A stretch of DNA of 64,000 nt from Alphaproteobacteria bacterium (lineage in GTDB: Bacteria; Pseudomonadota; Alphaproteobacteria; SHVR01). Position 1 is the first letter of the stretch; each line of letters opens with the position of its first letter. A program made the translations under genes and the position numbers. This document shows, piece by piece, positions 25,566 to 35,177 of the stretch. The DNA is taken from positions 1 to 64,000 of the forward strand of contig SHVR01000011.1 in the NCBI GenBank assembly GCA_009694185.1. Reading direction: 5' to 3'. The notes under the pieces are model-generated. The model was not told the DNA's origin and did not search any database. It worked only from the letters and a program-made list of their open reading frames with translations.

Positions 25566-26438
25566 CTAGACCCGGGTCACGAGCTTGTGGCCGAAGAGGC
25601 CGGTCGGTCGCACCACCAAGACACCGACAATCAATACCAAGGCAACCGTAAGCTTCAGCTCGGTGCCGATCACATAGGCCCCGACGATATTCTCCATGAC
25701 GCCGACCAGAAATCCGCCAACGACGGCGCCGCCCGGATTGTCGATCCCGCCGAGGAGCGCACCGGCAAATCCATAGAGCAAGATGCCAGCCATCATGTTG
25801 GGGTCGAGGAAGACGATCGGCGCCACCATGATCCCGGCAACCGCGCCTATTGCGGCCGCGAGGCCCCAGCCCAAGGCGCGCATCCAGCCGACGCGAATGC
25901 CAACCAGCCGGCTCGACGCCGGGTTCTGGGCGGCGGCGCGCATGGCAAGCCCGAGCGGGGTGAAGCGAAAGAATATGAACAGCAAGACCAGGACGACCAA
26001 GGTGACGGCGATGGCGCCGAGATCGTGCGAACCGATCAGCCGGTTGCCGAACGGCGGCTCGGCTGGGAACGGGCTCGGAAAGGTCTTGATGACATAGCTG
26101 AAGATCCAGCCAGCGACCGAGTTGAAAATCACCAGGAGGCCGACGAATACGATGACCGCGGCCAACACGTCGGCATCGTCGAACGGGCGGATGATCAGCC
26201 TCTCGATGACGATACCGCCGATAAAGGCAATCGCGAGGGTCAGGAAAAACGCCGGCCAGTAGGGAAGGCCGGCGTCCATGAGCGCCCAGGCGACATAAGT
26301 CGCGAACATCGCCATCTCGCCCTGGGCAAAGTTCACCAGATGGGTCGCCTGGTAGATCATGACGAGCGCAAGCGCCACGCTCGCATAGATCCCGCCGGTC
26401 GCAAGGCCGGAAAATACCTGGTGCGCGAGTTGTTCCAT
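25566..26438 (-). CDS. livH: ABC transporter permease LivH
   Basis: A 290-residue permease with multiple membrane segments and the LivH signature LVNFAQGEMAMFATYVAWAL, followed by GLAMRAAAQNPASSRLVGI, the loop that meets LivF/LivG. I start it at the ATG at 26438, ten bases after the livF stop; the longer reading overlaps livF. It forms the channel with LivM. Confidence 0.92.
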   Translation of the reverse strand: MEQLAHQVFSGLATGGIYASVALALVMIYQATHLVNFAQGEMAMFATYVAWALMDAGLPYWPAFFLTLAIAFIGGIVIERLIIRPFDDADVLAAVIVFVGLLVIFNSVAGWIFSYVIKTFPSPFPAEPPFGNRLIGSHDLGAIAVTLVVLVLLFIFFRFTPLGLAMRAAAQNPASSRLVGIRVGWMRALGWGLAAAIGAVAGIMVAPIVFLDPNMMAGILLYGFAGALLGGIDNPGGAVVGGFLVGVMENIVGAYVIGTELKLTVALVLIVGVLVVRPTGLFGHKLVTRV

Positions 26439-26448
26439 GGTGGTCCCG

Positions 26449-27161
<713 letters not shown>

Positions 27162-27162
<1 letters not shown>

Positions 27163-27938
27163 CAGGCGTCTGTCCCCAGATAGGCGCGGATCACGTCGGG
27201 ATCGCGCTGCACGTCGGCCGGCGAGCCGTCGGCGATCTTACGGCCGAAATCGAGCGCCACCACCTTGTCCGAGACGCGCATGACCAGGTTCATATGGTGC
27301 TCGACCAGGAGCACCGTCACCTTGAGCCGATCGCGAATCTCCGCAATCAAGGCGCGTAGCGCGTCGATTTCGTCGTGATTGAGGCCACCGGCGGGCTCGT
27401 CCAGTAAGAGTAATTTCGGCGCCGAGGACAGCGCGCGCGCGAGTTCGACGCGCTTACGTGTCCCAAAGGGCAAGTCCGCCACCCGCCGCTCGACGACATC
27501 CTCGAGCGAGAGGAAGGCGATCAGGTCGCGCACGCGCTCGGCCAGCGCCGCCTCTTCCCGGCCGACGGACGGCAGGTGCAAGGCATTGCCGAGGAAGCTG
27601 CTGGCGGTCTGGCTGTGGCCGCCGACCATGACGTTCTCCAGCACGGTCATGGTCTGGAATAGGGCCAAATTCTGAAACGTGCGGCCGATGCCCATGGTTG
27701 CTATCGCATGTCGGGAAGACCCCAAGATCGAGTGGCCCTGGAACCGGATGTCACCGGTGTCGCAGCGGTACAGCCGGCTCAAGCAGTTGAACAACGTGGT
27801 CTTGCCGGCGCCGTTCGGGCCGATCAGGCCGCAGATCTGGCCTTCCTGGACCTCGAACGATACTGTCTCCAGGGCGACGATACCGCCGAAGCGAACCGAA
27901 ACGCCGTCAACCGCCAAGAACGGGGCCGCTGCCGTCAT
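27162..27938 (-). CDS. livG: ABC transporter ATP-binding protein LivG
   Basis: A 258-residue ATPase and first gene of the minus-strand liv operon. Walker A is GPNGAGKT at 40-47, the signature is the LivG-specific LPFGTRKRVELARAL, and Walker B is LLLLDEPAGGLN. MGIGRTFQNLALF is the Q-loop region. I use the ATG at 27938, because the codons before it are Arg-rich and unlike a Liv N-terminus. The operon promoter should lie in 27939-28190. Confidence 0.92.
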
Positions 27939-28096
27939 TCGGCGGAGCCGCGGCCGGTCGCGCACCCTGTCGTCAATTCACATCCCTCCCCCAATCCGCC
28001 CCGCGCCGGGTAACCCCGGTCATCGTTGAAGATTAGTCGGATTTGGCTCCCCGAGGCAATTGCGACCGGCAGTGGAACCCGAGTCCGATTGGATAT

Positions 28097-28134
28097 TTGA
28101 AACACTTGTATCTTTTATGATAATATTTGATACA
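28097..28134 (+). promoter_or_regulatory. Promoter with overlapping inverted repeat upstream of the ChrB-domain gene
   Basis: TTGAAA at 28097-28102 and GATAAT at 28119-28124 are separated by 16 bases, a good sigma-70 match in a locally AT-rich stretch. TGTATC (28107-28112) and GATACA (28129-28134) form an inverted repeat across the -10 box, a plausible operator. The message would start near 28131, about 65 bases before the ATG. Confidence 0.45.
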
Positions 28135-28195
28135 CTTTTTCCCTGAATGGAGCGCGGCCGAGCCAAGCGAAACCCCGGGAGCGGAGGACAAATGG

Positions 28196-28636
28196 ATGCG
28201 GTGGGTAACACGCGAACGACCGAAGATCGACCGCATCGCCTGTCCATGGCTGGTGGCACGATTCATCGACCCGGAGGCGGAATTTCTCTATGTGCCGGCG
28301 GGTGACGTGGCGCGCGTGGCGGGGGAAACCGGCGCCATTCCGTTCGACATGCCCGGCGTTGAGTTGGGCCACCATGGCGCCGAGTGCAGCTTCGATGCCT
28401 TTCTCGCCAAGTACGGAGCGACCCATCGGCTCGATGATCCGGCCTTGCACGAGATGGCGATGATCGTGCGCGGCTCCGACACGGGCCGGCCCGAACTGGC
28501 GCCGGAAGCGGCCGGCCTGCTGGCCATTTCCCAGGGCCTCTCGCTGCTCTACCCGGACGACCATGCGATGCTGCGCCAGGGCATGCTGGTCTATGACGCC
28601 CTCTATGCCTGGTTCAAGCAGACAACGGCGCGCTAA
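28196..28636 (+). CDS. Stand-alone ChrB C-terminal domain protein (chromate-resistance type)
   Basis: A 146-residue protein matching the C-terminal domain of ChrB, with KIDRIACPWLVARFIDPEAE at the start and CSFDAFLAKY, LLAISQGLSLLYPDDHAML later. Full ChrB proteins have an N-terminal half that acts in regulating chrA; that half is missing here. No chrA transporter is in the window, so chromate resistance is only an annotation by family. The ATG at 28196 follows GGAGGAC; a nearby ATG at 28192 is out of frame. It is followed by a TauE-like gene. Confidence 0.8.
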   Translation: MRWVTRERPKIDRIACPWLVARFIDPEAEFLYVPAGDVARVAGETGAIPFDMPGVELGHHGAECSFDAFLAKYGATHRLDDPALHEMAMIVRGSDTGRPELAPEAAGLLAISQGLSLLYPDDHAMLRQGMLVYDALYAWFKQTTAR

Positions 28637-28654
28637 AGGACGGCGCGCTAAAGG
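28625..28654. repeat. 15-bp tandem duplication across the ChrB-domain stop codon
   Basis: ACGGCGCGCTAAAGG occurs twice head to tail, at 28625-28639 and 28640-28654. The first copy contains the TAA stop of the ChrB-domain gene. The second spaces it from the next gene and ends in the purine-rich bases just before its GTG start. Confidence 0.9.
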
Positions 28655-28657
28655 GGA

Positions 28658-29382
28658 GTGTCCGACTTGGCCATCGATTTCGCGGTCGCGCTGCCGTTCA
28701 TCCTGTTCGCGATCGCAACTTTCCTTGGCGCCGTCGTCGCCGTCGTTGCCGGGTTCGCCTTCGGCCTTGTGGCGGCCGGCATGTGGCTGCATGTGTGGAC
28801 GCCACTGCAATCGGCGACCCTGGTGGTCGGCTTCGGATTTTTGATCCAAGGGCTCGCGGTCTGGCGCCTGCGCCATGCCCTCGACCTCAAGCGGCTCTGG
28901 CCGTTCGTCCTGGGCGGCGCCTTGGGCGTGCCGCTTGGCGTCGAATTGCTGCGCTGGCTGCCGGCGGCTTCCTCGTCCTCTATAGCCTGTACAGCCTGGT
29001 GCGACCGAAGCTTGCGAGCGCTGCGGCGGCCGGCCGCTGGGCCGATGGCGGCATCGGCGTCGCCAGCGGCCTCATCGGCGGCAGCACGGGCTTCAGCGGC
29101 ATCCTGCCGACCATCTGGTCGGGGCTACGCGGTTGGAGCCGGGACGAGCAGCGGGCGGTCTTCCAGCCGGTCGCCGTCGCGATCCATGGTCTGGTGCTGG
29201 TCTGGGCCGGTGGCGTCGGCGCCATCGACCGCGCCACCAGCCAGCTTTTCCTGATCGGCCTGCCGGCCGCGATTCTCGGAACTTGGCTCGGGCTCAAGCT
29301 CTATGGCCGGCTCGACGAGGCTGGCTTCCGCAAAGTGGTGCTCGGCCTGCTGCTCGTCTCGGGCATCGCACTGGTCCTGTAG
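28658..29382 (+). pseudogene. TauE/SafE-family permease, frame broken in the middle
   Basis: The first frame (GTG 28658) gives three hydrophobic helices and GVPLGVELLRWLP, then becomes nonsense near 28965. A different frame resumes at about 28963 with GGFLVLYSLYSLVRP, GVASGLIGGSTGFSGILPTI and GTWLGLKLYGRL to the stop at 29382. These are the two halves of one TauE/SafE sulfite-exporter-family permease. The 725-base span is not a multiple of three, and the link between the halves seems short, suggesting a small deletion. It is inactive as read, unless this is a sequencing error. Confidence 0.65.
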
Positions 29383-29436
29383 CCCGGGTCCGGGTTAGAC
29401 TCGCCGCAACGCCAAGAACAGCCGAAGGATGCGCCC

Positions 29437-30459
29437 ATGCTTGCCATCGCGGACGCGCCGATCGCCGAGCCCTCAGCTTGGCTTGCACCGGAGATGGCCC
29501 GCGACAAGTCCTGGATCTGGACGATCCCGGAGGCGGGCGTCAAGGAGTTGGAGGCCGCCATGGGCGCCCTCAAGGCACGCGGTCTCTCGCCCGAACTAAC
29601 CGGCCGGGCGGATTTTCCGCTGCCCTCGATGGCCGGCGACTTGCGGCGCCTCGCCGAGGCCATCGAGGATGGTCGCGGCTTCCAAGTCATTCGCGGCATC
29701 CCCGTCGACCGCTACAGCGATGCGGAACTCAGGCTGCTCTATTGGGGTCTTGGCCTCTATTTCGGCACACCCGTCGTGCAGACCAAGGACGATGACTGGT
29801 TCATCGACGTGCGCGACGAGAGCAAGGCTTACGACAAGAATACCCGCGGCTATCACAGCCGCGATCGGTTGCGCTTTCATTCCGACGGCGCCAACATCGT
29901 CTCGCTGCTCTGTATCAACAAGGCCAAAGAGGGCGGCTTGAGCTCGATCGCCTGCTCGGCGGCCATCTACAATGAAGTGCTGGCGAACCATCCCGATATC
30001 CTGCCGATCCTCTATAAGGGCTTCCCGCATGATCGGCGTGGCGCCGAGCCCGAAGGCGAGCCCCGGCTCTCGCCCTGGAAACTGCCGATCTTTTCCTTCC
30101 CCAATGGCCGTTTCGCCTGCGTCTATGATCGGGGCTCGGCCGAGTGGGGGTGCGAGCGCTGGGGACGACCCATGGCGGCGGCGGAGCGCGCCGCCTTCGA
30201 CACCATGGACGGGTTCGCCAACGACCCACGCTTCCGCGTTGACATGGATCTGGAGCCGGGCGATATCCAGCTCCTCAATAATTTCCTGATATTGCATTCG
30301 AGGACTGCCTTCCTCGACCATGACGACCCGGCGCGCCGCCGGCACCTGTTGCGTCTCTGGATCACCGTGCCGGAGAGTAGGCGCAGCGCGCTCAACAAGC
30401 TGCACCTCTATACGCGGGCGCCCATTCCGACCGACATTCCCATCGAGCGCGTCGCTTAG
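29437..30459 (+). CDS. TauD/TfdA-family Fe(II)/2-oxoglutarate dioxygenase
   Basis: A 340-residue oxygenase. The iron ligands are H148 and D150 in FHSDGAN and H287 in ILHSRTAF, with a following RRHLLRLW that supplies the 2-oxoglutarate-binding arginine. Such enzymes hydroxylate substrates such as taurine, 2,4-D or carnitine-like compounds, giving succinate and CO2. It follows the broken TauE gene, but no other sulfonate genes are near, so taurine use is not implied. The start ATG has AGCCGAAGG upstream. Confidence 0.85.
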   Translation: MLAIADAPIAEPSAWLAPEMARDKSWIWTIPEAGVKELEAAMGALKARGLSPELTGRADFPLPSMAGDLRRLAEAIEDGRGFQVIRGIPVDRYSDAELRLLYWGLGLYFGTPVVQTKDDDWFIDVRDESKAYDKNTRGYHSRDRLRFHSDGANIVSLLCINKAKEGGLSSIACSAAIYNEVLANHPDILPILYKGFPHDRRGAEPEGEPRLSPWKLPIFSFPNGRFACVYDRGSAEWGCERWGRPMAAAERAAFDTMDGFANDPRFRVDMDLEPGDIQLLNNFLILHSRTAFLDHDDPARRRHLLRLWITVPESRRSALNKLHLYTRAPIPTDIPIERVA

Positions 30460-30462
30460 GGA

Positions 30463-31029
30463 TTAGAGTCTCGTCGACAACCAGATCGCGAGGCGCGAGG
30501 CGCCCTTGACCGCCTCGGTCAAGAGGGCGTGGGCCGGTGCGTCGCTGGCGCCATGGGCAAGCGCCGTGTCGCGGTGCGCCAGCTCATCGGCGCGGCACTC
30601 GGCGATGGTCTGGCGCAACGCCGCCTCGTCGTCGCCAAGCAGGGCGAGTTGCTCGCCATAATGGGCGTCGATCACTTCCTCGACGGCGACCGTGCAGGCC
30701 ATGGCCGCGTGCTCGCCCATGAGCGCGGTTGCCGCACCCAGCGCATAGCCGGCCACATGCCAGAGGGGCGAAAGGAGGGTCGGGCGCACGCGCCGGTCGG
30801 CCGCCAGCCGGTCGAAGGTCTGGCGGTGCGCCTGCTCCTGCGCCGCCATATGGCGGATGATTCCGGCAGTAGCGCTTCGGCCGAGTACGGCAAGCTGGCC
30901 CTCATAGATGCGCACCGCCCCCCGCTCGCCCGCCTGGTCGACACGGATCATGCCGTGGACGAGTGCGCGCGCCGTCGGGTCGCCGGGGAGACGCCCGGCG
31001 GCCGTCGCGCGTGCCACGCTCTCGTTCAT
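30463..31029 (-). CDS. coq7: Coq7-family 3-demethoxyubiquinol 3-hydroxylase
   Basis: A 188-residue di-iron carboxylate protein that catalyses the last hydroxylation of ubiquinone synthesis at the membrane surface. The ligand pattern is visible: E35 in RVDQAGERGA, E65 and H68 in QEQAHRQ, then AVEEVIDAHYGEQ and ADELAHRD. The ATG at 31029 overlaps the stop of the DsbB-like gene (ATGA) and has GGGAGAGAAG upstream, which fixes the start. This supports an aerobic, ubiquinone-using proteobacterium. Confidence 0.92.
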   Translation of the reverse strand: MNESVARATAAGRLPGDPTARALVHGMIRVDQAGERGAVRIYEGQLAVLGRSATAGIIRHMAAQEQAHRQTFDRLAADRRVRPTLLSPLWHVAGYALGAATALMGEHAAMACTVAVEEVIDAHYGEQLALLGDDEAALRQTIAECRADELAHRDTALAHGASDAPAHALLTEAVKGASRLAIWLSTRL

Positions 31030-31523
31030 GCTTCTCTCCCGCGCCACAACCGAGCCGCGCCGATCGCGCCGAGCACGGCCAGCACCACGGACGCCAGAAA
31101 GTTATACCCGGCCATGGAAACCCCGAACAGCGACCATGGCACGTCGTCGCAACGGGCGACCGGCCGGCCCATGATCTGGGCGCGTAATTCCTCGAGGGTG
31201 GCGGGTGTGCCGCCGCCAGCGCAGTGGGCGAGCCCCGGCCACCAATGCCGTTCGACGCCCACATGGAAGCCCGCGATACCGGTGCCCGCCAAGAGGACGA
31301 GGCCGGCCAAGCCCAGGGCGGCGGAAGCGAGCGCCGGCCGGCGGGCGCCAAGCACCCAGGCGAGGCACGCCAGCGGTGCCGCGAGCCCATGCGGATAACG
31401 CTGATAGAGGCAGAGTTCGCAGGGAGCCAGGCCGCCCGCATACTGAAAGAGCAGCGCCGCGCCAAGCAAGCCGAGGCTCGCCGCGCCGACAATGACGGCA
31501 ATGATGCGCGCGTCCCGCCCCAT
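31026..31523 (-). CDS. DsbB-family disulfide-bond formation protein
   Basis: A 165-residue membrane protein with four hydrophobic helices. The first periplasmic pair PCELCLYQRYPH carries the CxxC that passes electrons to quinone. The second pair is the cysteine in LAHCAGG with the one in PVARCDDVPW. It should reoxidise a DsbA-like partner, which is not encoded here. It is translationally coupled to coq7, joining quinone synthesis with a quinone-reducing enzyme. Confidence 0.88.
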   Translation of the reverse strand: MGRDARIIAVIVGAASLGLLGAALLFQYAGGLAPCELCLYQRYPHGLAAPLACLAWVLGARRPALASAALGLAGLVLLAGTGIAGFHVGVERHWWPGLAHCAGGGTPATLEELRAQIMGRPVARCDDVPWSLFGVSMAGYNFLASVVLAVLGAIGAARLWRGREA

Positions 31524-31555
31524 GGCATCGGTATAGCGCGGGCGGGCGGGCGCCG

Positions 31556-32161
31556 CTACAGCCAGCGGAGCACGACGAAGCCGCCCACCAGGGCCACCAG
31601 AAAAGCGGTCGCGACCCAGGTCATATAGCTTTTGATGAAATGGCGGATCGAGGGGCCAAAATATTTGAGCAACGCCGCCACCAGGAAAAACCGCCCGCCA
31701 CGGGTTGCAATCGAAGCCAGGCTGAACGCTAGCAGGTCGAATTTGGCGACGCCGGCCGCGATGGTCACGAGCTTATAGGGAATGGGCGTCAACCCCTTCA
31801 CCAGGATGACCCAGGTACCCCACTCGTCGAATTCCAGCTGGAAGCGGAGGAACGCCGCCTGATAGCCGTAACTCTCGACGATCAGCCGGCCGACGGTCTC
31901 GTAGAGGAAAAATCCAAGGGCGTAACCGGCAAAGCCGCCGAGCACCGAGGTGACGGTACAAACGAGCGCGATACGCCAGGCGCGGTCGGGCCGGGCAAGC
32001 ACCATGGGCACCAGCATCGCGTCGGGCGGAATCGGGAAGATCGAGCTTTCCAGGAAGCTGACGGTGCCGAGCGCCGCCAAGGCATGGCGATGGCCGGCGA
32101 GGCCCAAGGTCCAGTCGTACAGTCGTCGCAGCACGAGCCCCCGCCATCCGCCCCGGGACAT
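31556..32161 (-). CDS. YqaA-like DedA/VTT-family membrane protein
   Basis: A 201-residue inner-membrane protein with several helices. FLESSIFPIPPDAMLVPMVL and KGLTPIPYKLVTIAAGVAKF are the paired re-entrant-loop motifs of the YqaA/DedA group. Relatives act in lipid translocation or membrane homeostasis. It starts five bases after the transhydrogenase stop, so it is probably in the same operon. Confidence 0.85.
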   Translation of the reverse strand: MSRGGWRGLVLRRLYDWTLGLAGHRHALAALGTVSFLESSIFPIPPDAMLVPMVLARPDRAWRIALVCTVTSVLGGFAGYALGFFLYETVGRLIVESYGYQAAFLRFQLEFDEWGTWVILVKGLTPIPYKLVTIAAGVAKFDLLAFSLASIATRGGRFFLVAALLKYFGPSIRHFIKSYMTWVATAFLVALVGGFVVLRWL

Positions 32162-32166
32162 GCCGA

Positions 32167-33570
32167 TCAGCAGAGCCGATTGACGCCGTCGAAGGCGGCA
32201 GTCTTATAGCATTCGGCGAGGGTCGGATAGTTGAAGACCGTGTTGACGAAATAGTCGATCTTGCCACCCAGCGCCAGCACCGCCTGGCCGATATGCACCA
32301 GCTCGCTCGCCCCTTCGCCGAGGATGCTGACACCCAAGAGCTCGCGAGTTTCCATGTGGAAGATAAGCTTCAAGAGCCCGGTGGAATCGCCCAGGATCTG
32401 GCCGCGCGCGATCTCACGGTAGGCGGCCTTGCCGACCTCGTAGGGGATGCCGGCCTCGGTCAGCTCTTCTTCGCTGCGGCCGACGAACGAGATCTCGGGA
32501 ATGGTGTAAATGCCATAGGGAAAAAGCGCCGGGCTGCTATTGGTCTTGACGCCGAAGGCATGGCAGGCCGCGAGCCGCCCCTGTTCCATGGATGTCGAGG
32601 CAAGGCTTGGGAAGCCGACCACGTCGCCGACCGCGTAAATGTGCGGCACGCTGGTCTGGTAGTGCTCGTTGACATCGATGCCGCCGCGATTGTTGACGGC
32701 AACGCCAGCCGCGCCCAGGTCGAGCCACTCGGTGGCGCCGGTTCGGCCGGTGCAGCAGAGCACCGCGCCCATCATGATATGTTTGCCGCTCGCCAGCTTG
32801 ACGCGCACGCGCTCACCCTGATCCGTATCCAGGAGCTCGATCGAGGCCACTTCCTCGCCGAGACGGAGCGTCACGCGGTTCTGGCGCATATGGTAGGCCA
32901 GCGCATCGGTGATCTCGCCGTCGACGAAGGGCAGCAGGCGCGTCCGTTTGTCGATCACGGTGACGCGCACGCCGAGCGAAGCGAAGATGGTGGCATATTC
33001 GCAGCCGATGACGCCCGCGCCGATCACGGCAAGCGTGCGCGGCAGCGTGTCGAGCGCCAGGATGTCGTCGCTGGTGAAGACGCGCTGGCGGTCGAAGGGG
33101 ATGCCGCTCGGACAGTACGGCACCGTGCCGACCGAAATGACGGTACGATCCGTGGTCACTTCGCGAACGCCGCTGCCGTCGCTGAAGTCGAGGCGAACGG
33201 TATGGGGACCGGCGAAGGCCGCGCGCGCCGTTAGGAGGTCGACCTTGTTGCGCTGCAACTGATGGCGCGTCACGTCGATTTCGTTCTTGATGACGTAATC
33301 GGTGCGGTAATGCAGGTCCGCCATGGTGATCTTCTCTTTCACCGTGTAGGACGCGCCATAGACGCCTCGCTCCCGATAACCGGACAGATAAAGCGCCGCC
33401 TCGCGCAACGTCTTGCTGGGGATCGTGCCGGTGTTGATGCAGGCGCCGCCAACCACCGCCTTCTGCTCCGCGACGGCCACGCGTTTGCCGAGTTTCGCGG
33501 CCTGAATGGCCGCGCGTTGGCCGGCGGGTCCGGAACCGATCACGAACAGGTCGTAATCGTAGTCCGTCAT
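32167..33570 (-). CDS. sthA: Soluble (Si-specific) NAD(P)+ transhydrogenase
   Basis: A 467-residue flavoprotein that equilibrates NADPH and NAD. The FAD site GSGPAG is at 12-17. At the place of the redox disulfide of lipoamide dehydrogenases it has GGACINTGTIPSK: C44 is present and the second cysteine is T49, the mark of SthA rather than of a disulfide reductase. The second dinucleotide fold is GAGVIGCEYATIF. The C-terminus HxTxAE-type helper sequence reads NYPTLAECYK. I start at MTDYDYD, seven bases after GGAGA. Confidence 0.93.
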   Translation of the reverse strand: MTDYDYDLFVIGSGPAGQRAAIQAAKLGKRVAVAEQKAVVGGACINTGTIPSKTLREAALYLSGYRERGVYGASYTVKEKITMADLHYRTDYVIKNEIDVTRHQLQRNKVDLLTARAAFAGPHTVRLDFSDGSGVREVTTDRTVISVGTVPYCPSGIPFDRQRVFTSDDILALDTLPRTLAVIGAGVIGCEYATIFASLGVRVTVIDKRTRLLPFVDGEITDALAYHMRQNRVTLRLGEEVASIELLDTDQGERVRVKLASGKHIMMGAVLCCTGRTGATEWLDLGAAGVAVNNRGGIDVNEHYQTSVPHIYAVGDVVGFPSLASTSMEQGRLAACHAFGVKTNSSPALFPYGIYTIPEISFVGRSEEELTEAGIPYEVGKAAYREIARGQILGDSTGLLKLIFHMETRELLGVSILGEGASELVHIGQAVLALGGKIDYFVNTVFNYPTLAECYKTAAFDGVNRLC

Positions 33571-33686
33571 TGTGGTCTCCAATTGCCTGCGCCTTGATCT
33601 GTGTCGACGCCGGAAGCCTAGCCCTCGGTGATTGCGAAAGAATTAACTTGAACGGCGGGCGGCCCGTTTATCATTGCCGGGTGAAC

Positions 33687-35177
33687 ATGAAGGTTGGTGC
33701 CTTGGCGCGACCCAAATTCCTGGTGACCGTCTTCGATAGCCTGCGCCCGGACATGATCGGGCCGGAACTGATGCCGACGCTCGCGGCGTTCCTGGGCACG
33801 GGCTGCCGCTATCCTTCGGCACGCGCCGTTTTTCCCTCGGAGACCCGGGTCAACACCGCCACTATCGCCACGGGCGCCCATCCGGGCGGCCATGGCATCG
33901 TCGCCAACGTCTATCACGACCCCGCCCTTCCAGACGGGCTGCCATTCAATACCGCCAAGGCCGATCGGCTCGCCGCCGCGCTCAAGGCCCATGGCCCGAA
34001 CCTGGTATCGGTGCCGGCGCTCGGCGACCTGTTGGCGGGGTCGGGCCTTACCTTCGCGGCGATCAGCGCGGGTTCGCCCGGCAATGCCCGCTTCATCAAC
34101 CCTCGGGCCGAGGCGCTCGGCCAGGCGACCTACTCGGTGCATGGCGCGGGCGCGTCGAGCCCCGCAGCCCGGTATGACGACGTTGTGGCACGGTTCGGCC
34201 CACCACCCGCCGCCGCCATCCCGAACCTGGCGCGTTGCCGTTATGCGACCGACGTGCTGCTCGGCACCATCCTCAAGGAGCCCCTGCCCGATGTTGCGCT
34301 GATCTGGTACTCCGAGCCCGACATCAGCTACCACTATCGGGGCGTCGGTTCGCCGGAAAGCCAGGCCGCCATTACCGGCGTCGACCGGGAGCTCGCCCGC
34401 ATCCTGGATTGGTGGCGCGCCTCGCCCGAGCATGACCGTATCCAGATCGCCGTGCTGTCGGACCATGGCCAGGTGATGGCGCGCGAGCGTCTCGACGTGG
34501 TGGCGGCCATGCGCCAGGCGGGTTTCCGGGTGGGCGAGCGGCTCGAGCCCGATGTCGACTATGTGTGCGTGGCCGCCTCAAGCGGCAATGTGTTCGTGCG
34601 CGATGGCGCCCCCCGGCGCATCGCTCGCCTGGTTTACTGGCTCCAGGAGCGCCCTTGGTGCGGCCTCTTGTTCACAGCCGGCCGGAACGCGGTCGAGGGC
34701 GCGGTGCCGGGCAGCTTTGCCCATCGTTTGGTGCGGGCGACCCACGGCCGCGCGCCACATATTTTCTACACGCTGGCGGCGGACGATGCGGTCAATCCCT
34801 TTGGTCTCGATGGGACTTGCTTCTACTGGGCCGGCGACGTGCCCGAGGGCGGCGGCGTGCATGGCGGCTTGCACCGGCGCGAGCTGGCGGTGCTGATGGG
34901 GTTCGCGGGCTCCGGCTTCCATGTGGGCGCCGAACCGCCGGCACCCGCCGGCCTCGCCGATGTGGCACCCATGATCCTGCATGCTCTCGGCCTTGCCATC
35001 CCCGCTTCGATGACCGGCCGGGTGCTGAGGGAGGCATTTGTCGGCGGCAGCCAAGCTTCGGATATTTCGGCCGCGACACTCGAGGCCAGTCATGGCGCCT
35101 ATTGCCAGAGCCTCGCGACCAGTGCCGTGGCCGGGCAGATCTATCTCGACGGCGGCACGCGTTCGCCTACAAAGTGA
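33687..35177 (+). CDS. Alkaline-phosphatase-superfamily phosphodiesterase (nucleotide pyrophosphatase type)
   Basis: A 496-residue metal-dependent hydrolase. Features in order are the first metal ligand in VFDSLRPDMIGP, the nucleophile block FPSETRVNTATIATGAHPGG followed by HGI, YSEPDISYHYRG with metal ligands, and LSDHGQVMA. It is divergent from sthA and convergent with a second phosphodiesterase and phnF, so it may belong to phosphonate or phosphate-ester salvage. The ATG at 33687 follows a GTGAAC; no strong ribosome site. The substrate is unknown. Confidence 0.8.
   Translation: MKVGALARPKFLVTVFDSLRPDMIGPELMPTLAAFLGTGCRYPSARAVFPSETRVNTATIATGAHPGGHGIVANVYHDPALPDGLPFNTAKADRLAAALKAHGPNLVSVPALGDLLAGSGLTFAAISAGSPGNARFINPRAEALGQATYSVHGAGASSPAARYDDVVARFGPPPAAAIPNLARCRYATDVLLGTILKEPLPDVALIWYSEPDISYHYRGVGSPESQAAITGVDRELARILDWWRASPEHDRIQIAVLSDHGQVMARERLDVVAAMRQAGFRVGERLEPDVDYVCVAASSGNVFVRDGAPRRIARLVYWLQERPWCGLLFTAGRNAVEGAVPGSFAHRLVRATHGRAPHIFYTLAADDAVNPFGLDGTCFYWAGDVPEGGGVHGGLHRRELAVLMGFAGSGFHVGAEPPAPAGLADVAPMILHALGLAIPASMTGRVLREAFVGGSQASDISAATLEASHGAYCQSLATSAVAGQIYLDGGTRSPTK

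Noticed and set aside
28120-28195. Translation of the ChrB-domain gene from 28127.
   Set aside because: The first 23 codons overlap the predicted promoter, and the ATG at 28196 has the clear ribosome site.
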